DNA from: Wyeomyia smithii
Taxonomy: Eukaryota; Arthropoda; Insecta; Diptera; Culicidae
Direction of reading: 5' to 3'
Length of the DNA: 64,000 nt
Assembly (NCBI RefSeq): GCF_029784165.1
Contig: NC_073695.1
Span: 56,281,290-56,345,289 of the forward strand
This document shows, piece by piece, positions 33,100-43,922 of this stretch (its first letter is position 1; the number at the start of each line of letters is the position of its first letter). Under the pieces are notes generated by a model. It was not told the DNA's origin. It searched no databases and saw only the letters and a list, made by a program, of their open reading frames with translations. The position numbers and the translations under genes are program-made.

Positions 33100-33810
33100 A
33101 GGCAACATTTTGGATTGTAAGATGGCAACTTCCGGTTTCCGGAAAACAGCCGAAAATGGCCGATTTCCACCCAATATAATAATATCCGGATCTAGAATAA
33201 TACACAGGAGCTACAATCGACCACAGATAGCATTTTAAATTCTAAGATGGCGACTTCCGGTTTCTGAAAACAGCAGAAAATGACCAAATACCACCCAATA
33301 TGAGGTTTTCTTTAACCAGTATGCCGTTCAAAATCCAGAAATTGTCTCCAAATGCCATTATGAATTCCAAAATGGCGACTTCCGGTGTCGGAAAAACAGC
33401 GGCAAATGCCCAAATACCACCCAATATGGGTATTTCTGGAACCGTAATGTTGCACTGGAGCCACAAATCGACTTCAGACAACATTTTGAATTGTAAGATG
33501 GCAACTTCCGGTTTCTGAAAAACAGCCTGAAATGGACGATTCCCATTAAATACTAGTATTTCTGGAACCAGAAAGATGCACAGAAGCTAAAAATTGATCA
33601 CAGACACAATCTTGAATTTTAAGATGGTGACTTCCGGTGTCTGGCAAACAACCGGAAATGACCAAATACCATTCAATATGAATGTTTTCGGAACCAGAAT
33701 TACGCCCAGATGACAGAAATTGATTTCACAGGCAATTTTAAAGTCCAAAATGACGACTTTCGGCTTCTGAAAAACAGTCCAAAGTGACCAAATATCACCC
33801 AATATGACTT
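33100..33810 (+). repeat. Tandem array of ~120-bp units
   Basis: About six units, each carrying AAGATGGCGACTTCCGG, then GAAAACAGC.GAAAATG, ACCACCCAATATG, and ending CAGAAGCTACAAATTGA-like. Units differ by point changes and small indels. The minus-strand frames here (33242-33484, 33358-33546, 33587-33802) share protein-level similarity only because the DNA is tandem. Related degenerate units occur at 5221-5560. Confidence 0.75.
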
Positions 33811-33839
33811 ACTTTACGAACTAATTTCATTTTTGTCAT

Positions 33840-34045
33840 ATGACTTACATTTTAAGTTTTAGTAAAGCGGGCAATGTATGCAGTTTGCGAGCATGCGAAA
33901 ATGAACGGGAATAGAAGGTGTGACTTTTAGGCTTAGAAAAAAAATTTCCCTCGTCCAGACGGGACTCGAACCCGCAATCTCCGTTGTCTCCAACAAGGTG
34001 TTTTGGCCAATTAAACTACTGGGAAAGGTATAAATAGTTCTAAAC
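33840..34045 (-). mobile_element. tRNA-like SINE head
   Basis: On the minus strand CCAGTAGTTTAATTGGCCAA resembles a tRNA 5' part with an A box (TAGTTTAATTGG). About 45 nt later GCGGGTTCGAGTCCCG is a canonical B box (33961-33976). Downstream sequence does not complete a tRNA acceptor stem and merges into a SINE-like body. No target duplication was found. A true tRNA gene is unlikely because no matching acceptor arm or clear anticodon arm can be drawn. Confidence 0.5.
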
Positions 34046-34099
34046 CAAAGTCGAATCACCCTCTACTATTGTGTTCCCCTATCTCAGCACGCCAACGAT

Positions 34100-35238
34100 G
34101 AACTGCACACACTGCCCGGTGGGAGTTTATTTTTTATAACTAAGAGAGTGATCTCTTCACGCACGCAGGAGCTCTTCCGTGATACGCGTTCGGAGTCTAG
34201 CCACCGACTGAGGTGTCTCATCGCTTGCGCCGCTGTAGATATAATAAGTCATTATACACTTTGAATTTCTCTTCTTTCCATAACTTTTGAGCCACATATC
34301 AAATTGTTATGAAGTTTGTTATTTGTAAGTTTGAGAGATGACTCGTTCGTATGACACTAGTTATGTTCAAATAAGTCATGTAATTTTTAAGATAATAGAC
34401 TTTCGTTGTTTTATTAACAATTTAATACATAACGGTTGCTTGAGTTCGATTATAATCAAATGAAATGGGAACGTGTAGTGCAGCCAAACTTTGAAACCAC
34501 GTGTTCAACTATAATTCATCAGTTAACCCTTAACTAGCCCGCTCATCTGATAATAATTATCAAATCGGTTGTGTAGTTTCTGAGATAATGAAGTTTCGTG
34601 ATTTTCACAAGTCGGCACGTTACAAATGAAGTTACAGTTCGATTACAGTAAAATTCAATAGGGTCTTCTGAGGCAGCTAGACCATTCATTTGACACTAAT
34701 TTTGTGGAAATCGGGTCGGCCATCTCTGAGAAAAGTGAGTGAGTCCAAGTAGTCTTCGGAATATGTTCCTTTGCATAGCTGGATTTCACATTTTTAAACA
34801 TAACAGGCAAAGTAATAGTCCGATTGCAAAACAAATCAATAGGGTTTTATGGGGCAATCAGACCTACCATTTGACACTGATTTTATGAAAATCGGTACAG
34901 CCATCTCTGAGAAACGTGAGTGAGATTAAACAGTCTTCAGAACACGTTTCTTTTCATAACTTTTGAACCACAAGTTCAATCTTTATGAAATTCAAAACTT
35001 AAGGGTTTTCTAGGTAGCCCGTTTTTTTCGAGACCAATTTTATTCAAATCGGTTTTGTAGTTTCTGAGATATTGATGTTTCATGATTTTCACATTTTTAA
35101 ACATAACCTCTAAACTAAAAATCCGATTACAATGAAATTCAATAGAGTCTTATGGGGCAATAAGACCTTTCATTTGCAATTAATTTCATGAAAATCGGTC
35201 CAGCCATCTCTGAGAAAAGTGAGTGAGAATAAAAATCT

Positions 35239-35301
<63 letters not shown>

Positions 35302-35422
35302 TACGGAAAATGCTCAGCTCGTCGAGCTGAGTCGAGTGATATATGCCATTCGGCCCTTTGGAGCACTTTTTTACTTTCGGTTTTGCAAGTGATTGCTATA
35401 CCTTTCTAGGAGAAAGGCAAAA
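34100..35422. repeat. Large repetitive element ending in CA repeat and palindromes
   Basis: Blocks containing GAAAATCGGTMCAGCCATCT then CTGAGAAAAGTGAGTGAG, ACATTTTTAAACATAAC and TCCGATTACAATGAAATTCA recur at 34560-34760, 34770-34930 and 35080-35230. A CA microsatellite follows, then the palindrome CTCAGCTCGTCGAGCTGAG (35311-35329). The terminal hairpin CCTTTCTAGGAGAAAGG lies near 35402-35418. No coding capacity. I recall similar abundant repeats in Aedes but cannot name the family. Confidence 0.55.
35245..35294. repeat. (AC)25 microsatellite
   Basis: Uninterrupted AC dinucleotides for about 50 bp, followed by GCACACATACGG. The reading frame across it (35139-35366) is not a gene. Confidence 0.97.
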
Positions 35423-35513
35423 AAGTCTCAGGAATTGATTGGTTGGTGTCTGATCTACGTAAAATGTCAGTAACATCGTGATGACGATAATACCGTATTC
35501 CGGCTCTTGTCTC

Positions 35514-35636
35514 CATTCGGCCTTGCGCCCATTCGGCCTTGCGTCCATTCGGCCTCGCTTCTATTCGGCCTCGTGTCCTTATGCCTGCCGTCCATTATGC
35601 CTAGCGTACTATGCCTCGCGTCTGTATGCTTAACGG
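35514..35636 (+). repeat. 16-bp minisatellite, CCATTCGGCCTCGCGT type
   Basis: About eight tandem units, the first four with CATTCGGCCTYG and the last four drifting to TATGCCTCGCGT. The short frame 35507-35692 follows the repeat and is not coding. Confidence 0.8.
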
Positions 35637-35659
35637 GGTGTCTTCGTTTCGGGGATACT

Positions 35660-36590
35660 CTCGAGCCGGCGCAAAAGGTTAAGACAAGGTGATGGACTTT
35701 CCTGTTTGCTGTTTATCATCGCTTCTTGAGGGGTTGATCCGAGGGCGGGTATCGATACACGATTTTCACGAGATATGTTCAGCTTCTGGGCTTCGCGGAT
35801 GACTTTGACATCATAACACGTAACTTAGCGACGGCTGAAGAGACCTACACCCGGCTGAAAGCCGAAGCCGGACGAATCGGACTGCAAATAAATGCATCGA
35901 AAACGAAATACATGCGAGCGAGAGGCTCCAAGGAGAACAACATCAGCCTCCCAACTCAAGTCTTTGTAGACGGCGATAGGCTTGAGGTGGTCGACGAGCT
36001 CGTGTACTTGGGGTCACTGGTGACCACCGACAATAACACCAGCAAAGAGATCCAGAGACGCATCTAGGCTGAAAATCGTGCCTACTTTTCACTTCGGTAG
36101 ACACTTCGACCTAGTCGAGTGCGACGACGCACGAAGTTGACGCTATACAAAACCCTGATAATACCGGTAGTCCTTTACGGAATCGAGACAACAACGCTTC
36201 TCGCAGAGGACCTTAACTCCCTTGAAGTTTTCGAACGGAAATTGCTGCGGACTATCTACGGTGGAGTACAGACGGACGACGAAAAATGGCGACAGCGCAT
36301 GGACCACGAGCTGCACGCGCTACTTGGAGAGAGCCTCATTACACACCTGGCCAAAGTCAATAGGTTGCGGTGGGCCGGTTACGTCGCAAGGATGCCGGAC
36401 GACAACCCTGTGAAATCACTTCCTCTCAGCAACCCTGCCGGCACCAGAAATAGAGGAGCGCCGCGTGCACGATAGCTCGACCAGATCAAAAGAGACTTGC
36501 GGGTGATAAAACGCCTAGGGAACTAGCGAAACACAGCCCAAAACCGAGCAACATGGCGACAACTTACTAGTTATGGTCACAATTTAGAAT
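35660..36590 (+). pseudogene. RTE/CR1-type retrotransposon: C-terminal RT fragment
   Basis: With stops bridged, the plus strand reads RLKAEAGRIGLQINASKTKY, then VDGDRLEVVDELVYLGSLVT. The open part 36119-36475 continues RRRTKLTLYKTLIIPVVLYG and HLAKVNRLRWAGYVARMPDD. This is the thumb and C-terminal region of an endonuclease-bearing non-LTR RT widespread in invertebrates. Stops occur near 36065 and elsewhere. The upstream RT is absent here; an endonuclease plus RT start from a related copy lies downstream at 36.9-38.1 kb. Confidence 0.7.
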
Positions 36591-36929
36591 TTTATAATGC
36601 TCTAAGAATTACAAAAACCACTGTTATTTAATGGTTAAGATGGTTGGTGACTGGCTGGACGCGAGTCATTTTAGACCCTAATGTGTTCATACACCTCTGT
36701 TCAGCAACTCCAATCACAACCTCCACGAGGTGCTGACCGGGATAAGAGTAACCTTAGCGGAGATTGGGTAACTAACCCCGGGTGGAAACTTTTGCAGTAT
36801 TCTTACTGGGAAGGAACGGGGGTCATCAGCAACTGTTTCCCCATGTTAGGAGCGGCGTACAACAGCGTCTGACCCGTACAGGGCAGTAGCATACCGAATA
36901 TGAATTACTATGAACAATGCAGATTCTAA

Positions 36930-38090
36930 TACAGAACAGAATAATTGGCATGGACCTAGGCGAACGGAAAAGGACAACGATTATTGGAAACTTGGTACTT
37001 GGAATGAAAGGACTCTACTCGAACCGGCACGTGCAGGTATCCTGGCTACAGTGGCGACGTGAAAGTAGAAAGAAGAGACAGTTTCGTGCTAATTGAGAAA
37101 CAGATCAAGCGTTGCAATGGATTGAGACCAACCATGACCGTATATGTGGGATGAGAATTGAGGGCGAGTTCTTCAATTACAGTCTCAGCCAATGATAAAC
37201 CCAATGTCGAGAAAGAAGAGTTCTATGAAGTTCTTGAAAAGACGCACAGTAAGTGTCCAGTGGACATGACATCAAGATCGTCATCGGATCGTAATTGATA
37301 GGGAAAGTTTACTCTCTCCTACGAACGATAATGGCCTGAGGTTTATCAATTTCACTGCAGAGTTATGGCCCTAAATAGGGAAGCCTGCTCTCAGATCGGT
37401 GGTTGGTATTTTTCAGACGTTACATACGAGACACCGTTCAGAGGACCAAACATTGACGCGGTTCACATATTGAAATCGAGGACAACGAGAAAGATACGAT
37501 TAAACATTCAGCGAAAAGTTGAGAAGCGGATCGATGAGCATGTTGGAGGGAACCTGGACGAACAGTGAAGTCAATCCACAGCACGATCAGCATCATAGCG
37601 CGAGAAGTGGTGGGTACAGCTGCGGCAACTAAATCCTTTAAAAAAAAGAGGTGGCCAGGCGCTGGAAAAAACATTTTAGTATACTATTGAACGGTGAGAA
37701 AGACAAAGACGTCGAAAGGAGCAGAATGGATATTGAGAATGATGGACAAGTTGTGGATCCACCATCCATGGAAAAGATAAAAAAGAAGTGGAAGAGCTGA
37801 GAAGCTGCAAGGCAGCTGGAAGGACGGCATTCTCACCAAACTTTTTCGAAGTCGGAGGCAAATGCGGTATCGTGCCATCTATCGGATAATCCTGAAAGTG
37901 TGGCCCAATAAAGGATTGCCCTGGAACTGGTTGGAGAGTCTCATCTACAGAAAAGGCTACCACGTGGACTGTAGTAGTTATCGGGGCATAACGCTTCTCA
38001 ATACCGTGTACAACATTCTCTCCCGCATCCCGTTCCACAGTCTGAGGCCCCAAGTCACAGTGATCTAGAACGCAATCAATAGTTTTAGTC
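36930..38090 (+). pseudogene. RTE/CR1-type retrotransposon: endonuclease and RT start
   Basis: Stop-riddled plus-strand translation keeps ALQWIETNHDRICGMRIEG, GHDIKIVIGS where GDFN would be expected, TNDNGLRFINF, FSDVTYETPFRGPNIDAVHI (endonuclease end), and RAIYRIILKVWPNKGLPWNW with CSSYRGITLLNTVYNILS (RT start). The catalytic GDFN motif is lost. The copy stops near 38090 before the RT core. Together with 35660-36590 the halves are in the wrong order for a single element, so they are probably two truncated copies. 36591-36929 may be 5' leader. Confidence 0.65.
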
Positions 38091-39139
38091 TGCGTCTGTT
38101 ATTTTACCAGATGCAAACATTTTAAAAGGGTGTGTTCTAAAAAGAAAAATACGTTTTTATGAAATCAATAATAAAAAGGTTACATTGAAAAAAACTTAAT
38201 TTTTCAGCGACACCCTAACCTACGATTTTAAATTCATCATACCGTGAAAAGTATGCAAGATAAGGATTAGCTTCCTTCGGAAAAGTTGTTCAATATATGT
38301 AGATCTATAACTTTTCTGAACTAATCAGAGTTGTATCTTTTTCTGCAAAAGAGTTAGTTCACTATTTTTGATAAAAGTAGAGGCATTTTAATTCTTGTTT
38401 TCTAAAAGAAGCGCCTTTCCAAACACAAAATATCTTCAAAAATATCTGCTGCAAATCTAACAAGAGCCGTGTTTTTGCACAGGAAATTGAATACCGCTAA
38501 ATCGACATTCTGGACCACTGCTGTGCACTGTAAAAGCTGTTTTCACAGTTGTAAATTAAACGGCCGTGGCTGATTTTGATTATAAGAACCCAACACAAAA
38601 TGCTTGCTTGTTTTGTTGCCAAAATAAGGCAATGCTTCATCGCTGGGGAGAAGGGCAAAGCCCTTAACCGGCAAATCGAAATATTTGCTGCTGCGTGTAT
38701 AATTTTAAACCGACTTGTAAGCTTTTTAAAAGGAACAAATTTCGTTCTCTTTCTAAAATACGTAGTGCTACTTCAAACATATTTTTGAGTTTTGCATATA
38801 ACACAACTCAGATTTCGAAGTTTCCAGATTTACCTGTTAAAATAATTAATACATGTTCCAGAGATAATATATAAAGTACACATCACTTATTCACTTATAG
38901 TTGATATTGTCAATAAATCCAGGGAACATGTTAATCTCATTATTGTCTTTTATTTTTCACTCGATGCTGAAGCATTATCCTATAACCAGAATTTATGACA
39001 GCAACTCAATTTTCTAGTGAATATAGCCAAGCCAAGCCAAGCTACTCTCTCATAGCATCGAGCGACTATACTTTTTCAAATCGCAGCAAAATTTGCGATC
39101 AACAAGTCTAAACTTGGCTGTGAACGCTAAGCGCACTGT
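38091..39139. other. No gene seen
   Basis: AT-rich, with one motif-free frame at 38576-38788. No RNA gene or element border recognised. Confidence 0.45.
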
Positions 39140-40165
39140 TACTTCTGGGGTGAAACAGCAAAAAAACGGTTGTTTATCACGAACACGTGTTTGCTTTCAA
39201 TGGGCCACATTTACAATCACTTAGCACGAACGAGAAACAGAAAGCACAGCGCTCACTTTACCACCCTTCAACAAAAGCCCGATTCAAAACCGACTCACCC
39301 CCGCCACACTCCGGTTAATTTGGCACCGGTTAAAAGGGATCCTTCCACTGCTTAACTGCACCACGCCACACCACGTGCAACCCGCGGCAACGTCAACCCC
39401 TTCCCGATGGGGTTGCAAAACGACGAGCTGTACGCAAATGGAAAGTACTTTTTGAACTTTTCACTTCTCACTGATTTACGATTCGGCAAAGAAGTACAAG
39501 AGGGCAGATTAGTCCGAAATAGCCACACTCGAGATACGATTGACCCCTCACTTATGGCTGCCACCACACAGGTACCAGTGAATGCAAACAGCCCAAAATC
39601 GCTACTGAGAAGCCATTTCAATTTGCCGAAGTGCTGCCGCAGTCAATCGCAGCGTGCAGAAGGTGCAACCGCCAGCTGTCCGATGCTGCTCCGAACAAAG
39701 CGGTGCTGCTATGCACCAGCTCAACAACGTTTATCGCCTACATAACGGAGAATCAACTCAGTCAGTGGCACTGTGCGAGAATGTGACGTTCGTTTTTGGG
39801 GCACAATTTGCAACCTTAGAACGAGCGCCTCCAGCAGCAAGCGGTTTAATGGCTACGCATGGTAGTTTTTTCAATATAAGTGAAAACAACCTACATTCGA
39901 GAAAATTATTATGTAGGCTAAGCATTTGTTTCGTGCAGCCTTATTTCCAATCCTGTGACCGAAGACACAAGCCTATGACATCCGTTTTGTATGCGATACA
40001 CCGCAAATCTATAGAGGAGGAAGTGAGAAAGCGGTGAGCTCTTTTGAAGTCGGAACTGCAGCTGCACCAAGGAAAGCCACCGGCAAACGAATAGCAGCAA
40101 GGATGGGAAAACATGCCAGCTTCTTCGAACGACAGTACTGCCGCTACGTACACATACAGTGCAAT
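39140..40165. other. GC-richer, apparently unique stretch without a supported gene
   Basis: Base composition is clearly less AT-rich than both flanks, and motifs from the repeats described elsewhere are absent. Overlapping frames on both strands (39352-39621, 39407-39745, 39654-40037, 39918-40172) show no domain, and those with hydrophobic starts lack an ATG. This could be a promoter/5'-untranslated region or a conserved non-coding block of an unseen gene. Confidence 0.35.
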
Positions 40166-41538
40166 GATACATAAATCATTTTTTCACTAAACTTCGAATG
40201 CAAGATGCACAACATGATGACGGATGACGACGGCACGCGGTGAAAAGGTTGAGGGTACAAAAAAATGAAAAACTATCTTTGCAACTCGGCACCCGCGCTC
40301 CAGACTGGGGTGCGGCTCGGCCCGGTTCCCGGGCGTGACGTAGTGATTTTTCTCGATATTTTTAATGATTTGACAAATGGTAGGACAAACTCACGATAGC
40401 ACGCTTCGTAAGCATTCGAGGTCAGATACGTGCGATGACTTTCGAATCGCTCAATTGATTCACACACTCACATACAGAAACGTATCAGCAGGACCATTAA
40501 GCATGTAAACGTTGCAAATTGAAACTTTTGATTGGCATCTACCGGGAATAAAGATGTACATATACGGAGGCTGGAAGACTACTGTACAAGCTTCGGTTTG
40601 GATGGTTTGTTGTGATTCCAATTTGATTGAAATATATAAGGTTTGAATACTGCTAATTATAATAGTTTTAAATACATATATTTGATATGTTCATAGTCAA
40701 ATTTTTTTTTTTGAATTTTAACCTTAAATTAGTTCAGCGATGATCAATATTTCAAGAAAGCCGTGCTCATTCAACTATACGTAGGACATACCCGCAGTAA
40801 TTAGCCACGGTTTTAACATATCTGTATTTTTTCCGATGTGGTTCTGCGATTATCGGTTGCAATAATCTTATTCAATCACAAGAACATCCATTCAACGTTT
40901 GGAAGTTTGTGATTGACCTGTACCGTTCTCTCCATAATGAAGAACCCAATAAAAGAAATTGTTATGAGAATAAAAAAATCCTTGAGCAGTTGGATTGTAC
41001 ATGGCTTTAAAAAAATTGCGAAAATATAAAAAATCAAGCTGGACAGTCATCAATTGAAATCTTCTCTTGTACCTCCGAGAAATAGTATCTCGCTCTCCTC
41101 CAATAGTAAAACGCAATACCAGTCTCTATTCCGATCCAAAATATGAGAATACCCTACTCTCACTCGTTCGTAATTAAAGCATACAATTTCGATGAAAATG
41201 CTAAGAATTCAGTGCACTAAAATTGTTGACTATATATAAAAAATCGGCAGCGATAGACCCGTATAATTCAGAGGAAACAAAATATTCAAACTAATTTACA
41301 AAAATTTGTTGGAACTTTTGTGCTGCTCTACTCTAACTGTACTCAATATAGAGAAAAAATAATTTACATCTTCTTCAAAAACCTTTTAAACACCGTGAAA
41401 CCAAAATTAAATCGTGTAATTTGACTTCAAAAAATATTGAAACTGCTATTCTAATCATTCAATTATTAAAATGTTTTAACAGTTTTTAGGGAGGCGGAGA
41501 ATTCCGCATTTAAATACGCAGTTATTTTATTCTGTTTG
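40166..41538. other. No gene seen
   Basis: AT-rich sequence with only short frames (40273-40467, 40892-41116) lacking motifs. It ends at the poly-T that marks the 3' end of the LOA element. Confidence 0.45.
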
Positions 41539-41559
41539 TTTTTTTTTTTTGTATGCCTG

Positions 41560-42568
41560 AAGGGCATTGGGAAGAAGTGCCACTGCAGGAATGATTGCCT
41601 TATGTGGCTGGCCCCGATTGCTTTACACAGATTACAGGATGGTCGAACTCATTGATGAATTTGAGCTAGTTGGTTGTAAGCCTGTGTCCCAATTCGGAAC
41701 AACATGGTCGATGAAACCAGTGACCGTTTTGGGATTGGTGCTCCATACCTGGTATCGAGTTGAGGGGTAACTTCCAAAGAATTTGAACCTCGATGAAGCA
41801 AGAGCTCCGCAAAAGCAGAGCAAATGCGCTGAGCTCTCAGGTGTAGTGTAGCGTTGCAGAAGCGGCAATTGTCGGTTGGGACTTTGCCAATTTTCTTTAA
41901 ATGAGAGAGAGCGGGACAGTGTCCGGTGAGAAGTCCCGTGATGATGCGTAGTTCACTACGAGTTAAACAAAGTAGCCTTTTGGTAACTGCAAGGTGGTAG
42001 ATAAACTGTTTAGCTTGTCTACAACCCTGCGCACGTTGCCAATGAGATGCTATTTCTAGCTTTTCCCGTGTACTTAATTAGCCCTTAATGACTGATATGG
42101 AGGTAGCCAGAAACGGTTGCGGTCCAATGAATTGCTGAGCAGATCTTCAAGTTCCACAATGTCCGGGTACCCAACGTAGCATAACTTTGTTGAAGCGGAA
42201 AGTTCCCTGAGTGTTGCAATGCACTCCCAGACTTTGATGCCAGCCAAGCGGTCTGATTGTCTGAAAAGATTTCAGACATATCGTAGCACAGATATAAATA
42301 TTGCGTACACCTCTGCTTGAAAGACAGTAGTCCACTTTCCCAAAGAGATAGTGGACTTTATACCTGGTCCGCAGATCCCTGATCCAGTCTGGGGTCCGAT
42401 TTTTGAGCCATCCGTGTAAAATCGGATGTTGCCCGATGAGCGACTCGGCCCTCCATTGTACCACACCGAACGATCTGTGTCAATCACCCTGTATGGAACG
42501 TCCATGTTGGGTTTTGCTTCCATTCAGTCTGAGACTTTTGTTACTAAAGGTGTTAGCTTGAACTCATT
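41560..42568 (-). pseudogene. LOA ORF2: RNase H and C-terminal zinc region
   Basis: The minus-strand frame from 42568 reads STLNEFKLTPLV, then IRFYTDGSKIGPQTGSGICG (first RNase H Asp) and KWTTVFQAEVYAI (Glu). After frame changes come KVMLRWVPGHCG (His region) and GKVPTDNCRFCNATLH (zinc motif start). Several stops are present. It is the direct continuation of the RT at 47082 once the R1-like insertion is removed. Confidence 0.7.
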
Positions 42569-42603
42569 CAGGGTGCTTAGGTCGGGAACAGATATCTGGG
42601 GCT

Positions 42604-43920
42604 ATGCTACTCTCTGCGGTAGAAAGCCACATGAACAAGTTCCCGAGCGTGGAGGCGGTGTCCGTACAACTTGATGAAATACTCAAGTTCACGGACGAAC
42701 GTAGCAACATATCAAAAGACCTGAAACAATGTCTTCTGTTGTTACGTATGAACGTTTGCAGCGCGAAGTCCGAGCTTTCGCAAGCCCTTAAACGGGCTAA
42801 CGATGCCAAAAGCAAGGCACTCGCGCTAGAGGCGAGGCTCAACCAGCCTAAAAAAGGGAGTGCTGCAGCTGTGTCTAAATACACACAAACAGCTGCAGCA
42901 TCGTTTGCCGAAGTCTGTTCAACTGAACCGACTGGCAAACGTGCGAGGGGCTCTCAGGGGGAAACGGCCCCCAGGACGCAACGAAGGCGGTTGTTCGGTG
43001 ACAGCCAGGAAGCTGGCTCGTCGGTCCAGCTGAGCAAAGAACCGGCAAACGGCGAACCGGCAAACGGCGAACCGGCAAACGGCGAACCGGCAAACGGCGA
43101 ACCGGCAAACGGCGAAGCCACGGATTGGACCACCGTGGTGAATAAGAAGCGGCAGAAGCGGGAACGACGCGCGAAGCGCGGCGACCGCAATAAGAAGCCG
43201 CAAGGGGCGAGTAGGCGGAACAAGGGTGACGCGCTCATTTTCAAGACCGATGCGTCTAAGTACGCCGAAGTCTTGAAGGCCATGAGAGGCGAACCCAAGC
43301 TCAAAGACCTCGGCACGGACGTCAGGTCAATTCGTCGGTCACGCACCGGCGAGATGATCCTCGAACTCCGCAAAGAGGCGAAGGGCAAGGGCAGTGCCTA
43401 TAAAAAGACGGCCCAGGAAGTGCTAGGCGAGGAGGTTCAAATCCGAGCCCTCACTCCTGAAGTGACTCTCCAGCTTAAAAACCTGGACGAGATCACCGAA
43501 GGGTGCGACATAGCACAAGCCTTCGAACGAGAGTGTGGAGTGGTAGTGACCGCAGAGGCAGTTCGTCTCCGCAGGGGCCCGGCCGGCACCCAGGTTGCTA
43601 CCATAAAGCTTCCACTAGCGGAGGGTAACAAGGCCCTGAAGAAGGCCACGTTGAAGGTGGGTTGGTCGGTCTGCCCTCTGGGCACCTTCCAACAGCCTGA
43701 CGTTTGCTTCAGGTGCTTTGAGCGGGGGCATAAATCCTGGTCGTACAAAGGGCCCGACAGGTCCAATTTATGCCGCCGCTGCGGTGGCGCAGGCCACAAG
43801 GCACGGGACTGCGGTGCACCTCCCAAGTGTCTGGTATGCACCGGTAAACGGGACGCCAAACATGCCATGGGAGGCCCCATGTGTCCGGCTGCACGGCCGG
43901 CTACTAAGCCGCAGGCCTGA
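42604..43920 (+). CDS. R1-like ORF1 (gag-like), open
   Basis: 438 codons from an ATG 21 bp inside the element. The N-terminal half is coiled-coil-like (residues about 30-85) and then basic. Residues about 146-170 are five perfect EPANG repeats, encoded by a 15-bp minisatellite at 43039-43113. A central RNA-binding part includes KDLGTDVRSIRRSRTGEMIL. The C-terminus has the usual three knuckles: CFRCFERGHKSWSY (the last Cys is Tyr here), CRRCGGAGHKARDC and CLVCTGKRDAKHAMGGPMC. The frame is unbroken, but the damaged first knuckle suggests it is not under selection. The product would coat element RNA. Confidence 0.85.
   Translation: MLLSAVESHMNKFPSVEAVSVQLDEILKFTDERSNISKDLKQCLLLLRMNVCSAKSELSQALKRANDAKSKALALEARLNQPKKGSAAAVSKYTQTAAASFAEVCSTEPTGKRARGSQGETAPRTQRRRLFGDSQEAGSSVQLSKEPANGEPANGEPANGEPANGEPANGEATDWTTVVNKKRQKRERRAKRGDRNKKPQGASRRNKGDALIFKTDASKYAEVLKAMRGEPKLKDLGTDVRSIRRSRTGEMILELRKEAKGKGSAYKKTAQEVLGEEVQIRALTPEVTLQLKNLDEITEGCDIAQAFERECGVVVTAEAVRLRRGPAGTQVATIKLPLAEGNKALKKATLKVGWSVCPLGTFQQPDVCFRCFERGHKSWSYKGPDRSNLCRRCGGAGHKARDCGAPPKCLVCTGKRDAKHAMGGPMCPAARPATKPQA
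43039..43113 (+). repeat. 15-bp coding minisatellite
   Basis: Five tandem copies of GAACCGGCAAACGGC, encoding EPANG each time inside the R1-like ORF1. The copies appear identical, implying recent expansion by slippage. Confidence 0.95.
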
Positions 43921-43922
43921 GG

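Noticed and set aside
33955..34040. Functional tRNA gene
   Set aside because: A and B boxes are present but no acceptor stem or convincing anticodon arm can be drawn; a SINE head fits better.
35139..35366. Cys-Val repeat protein
   Set aside because: Translation of the (AC)25 microsatellite.
39352..39621. Minus-strand frame with a signal-peptide-like start
   Set aside because: The apparent first Met is a TTG codon, no ATG gives the hydrophobic start, and the rest has no motif.
43437..43880. Long minus-strand frames opposite the R1-like ORFs
   Set aside because: They mirror a GC-rich coding strand; no motif and no start context.
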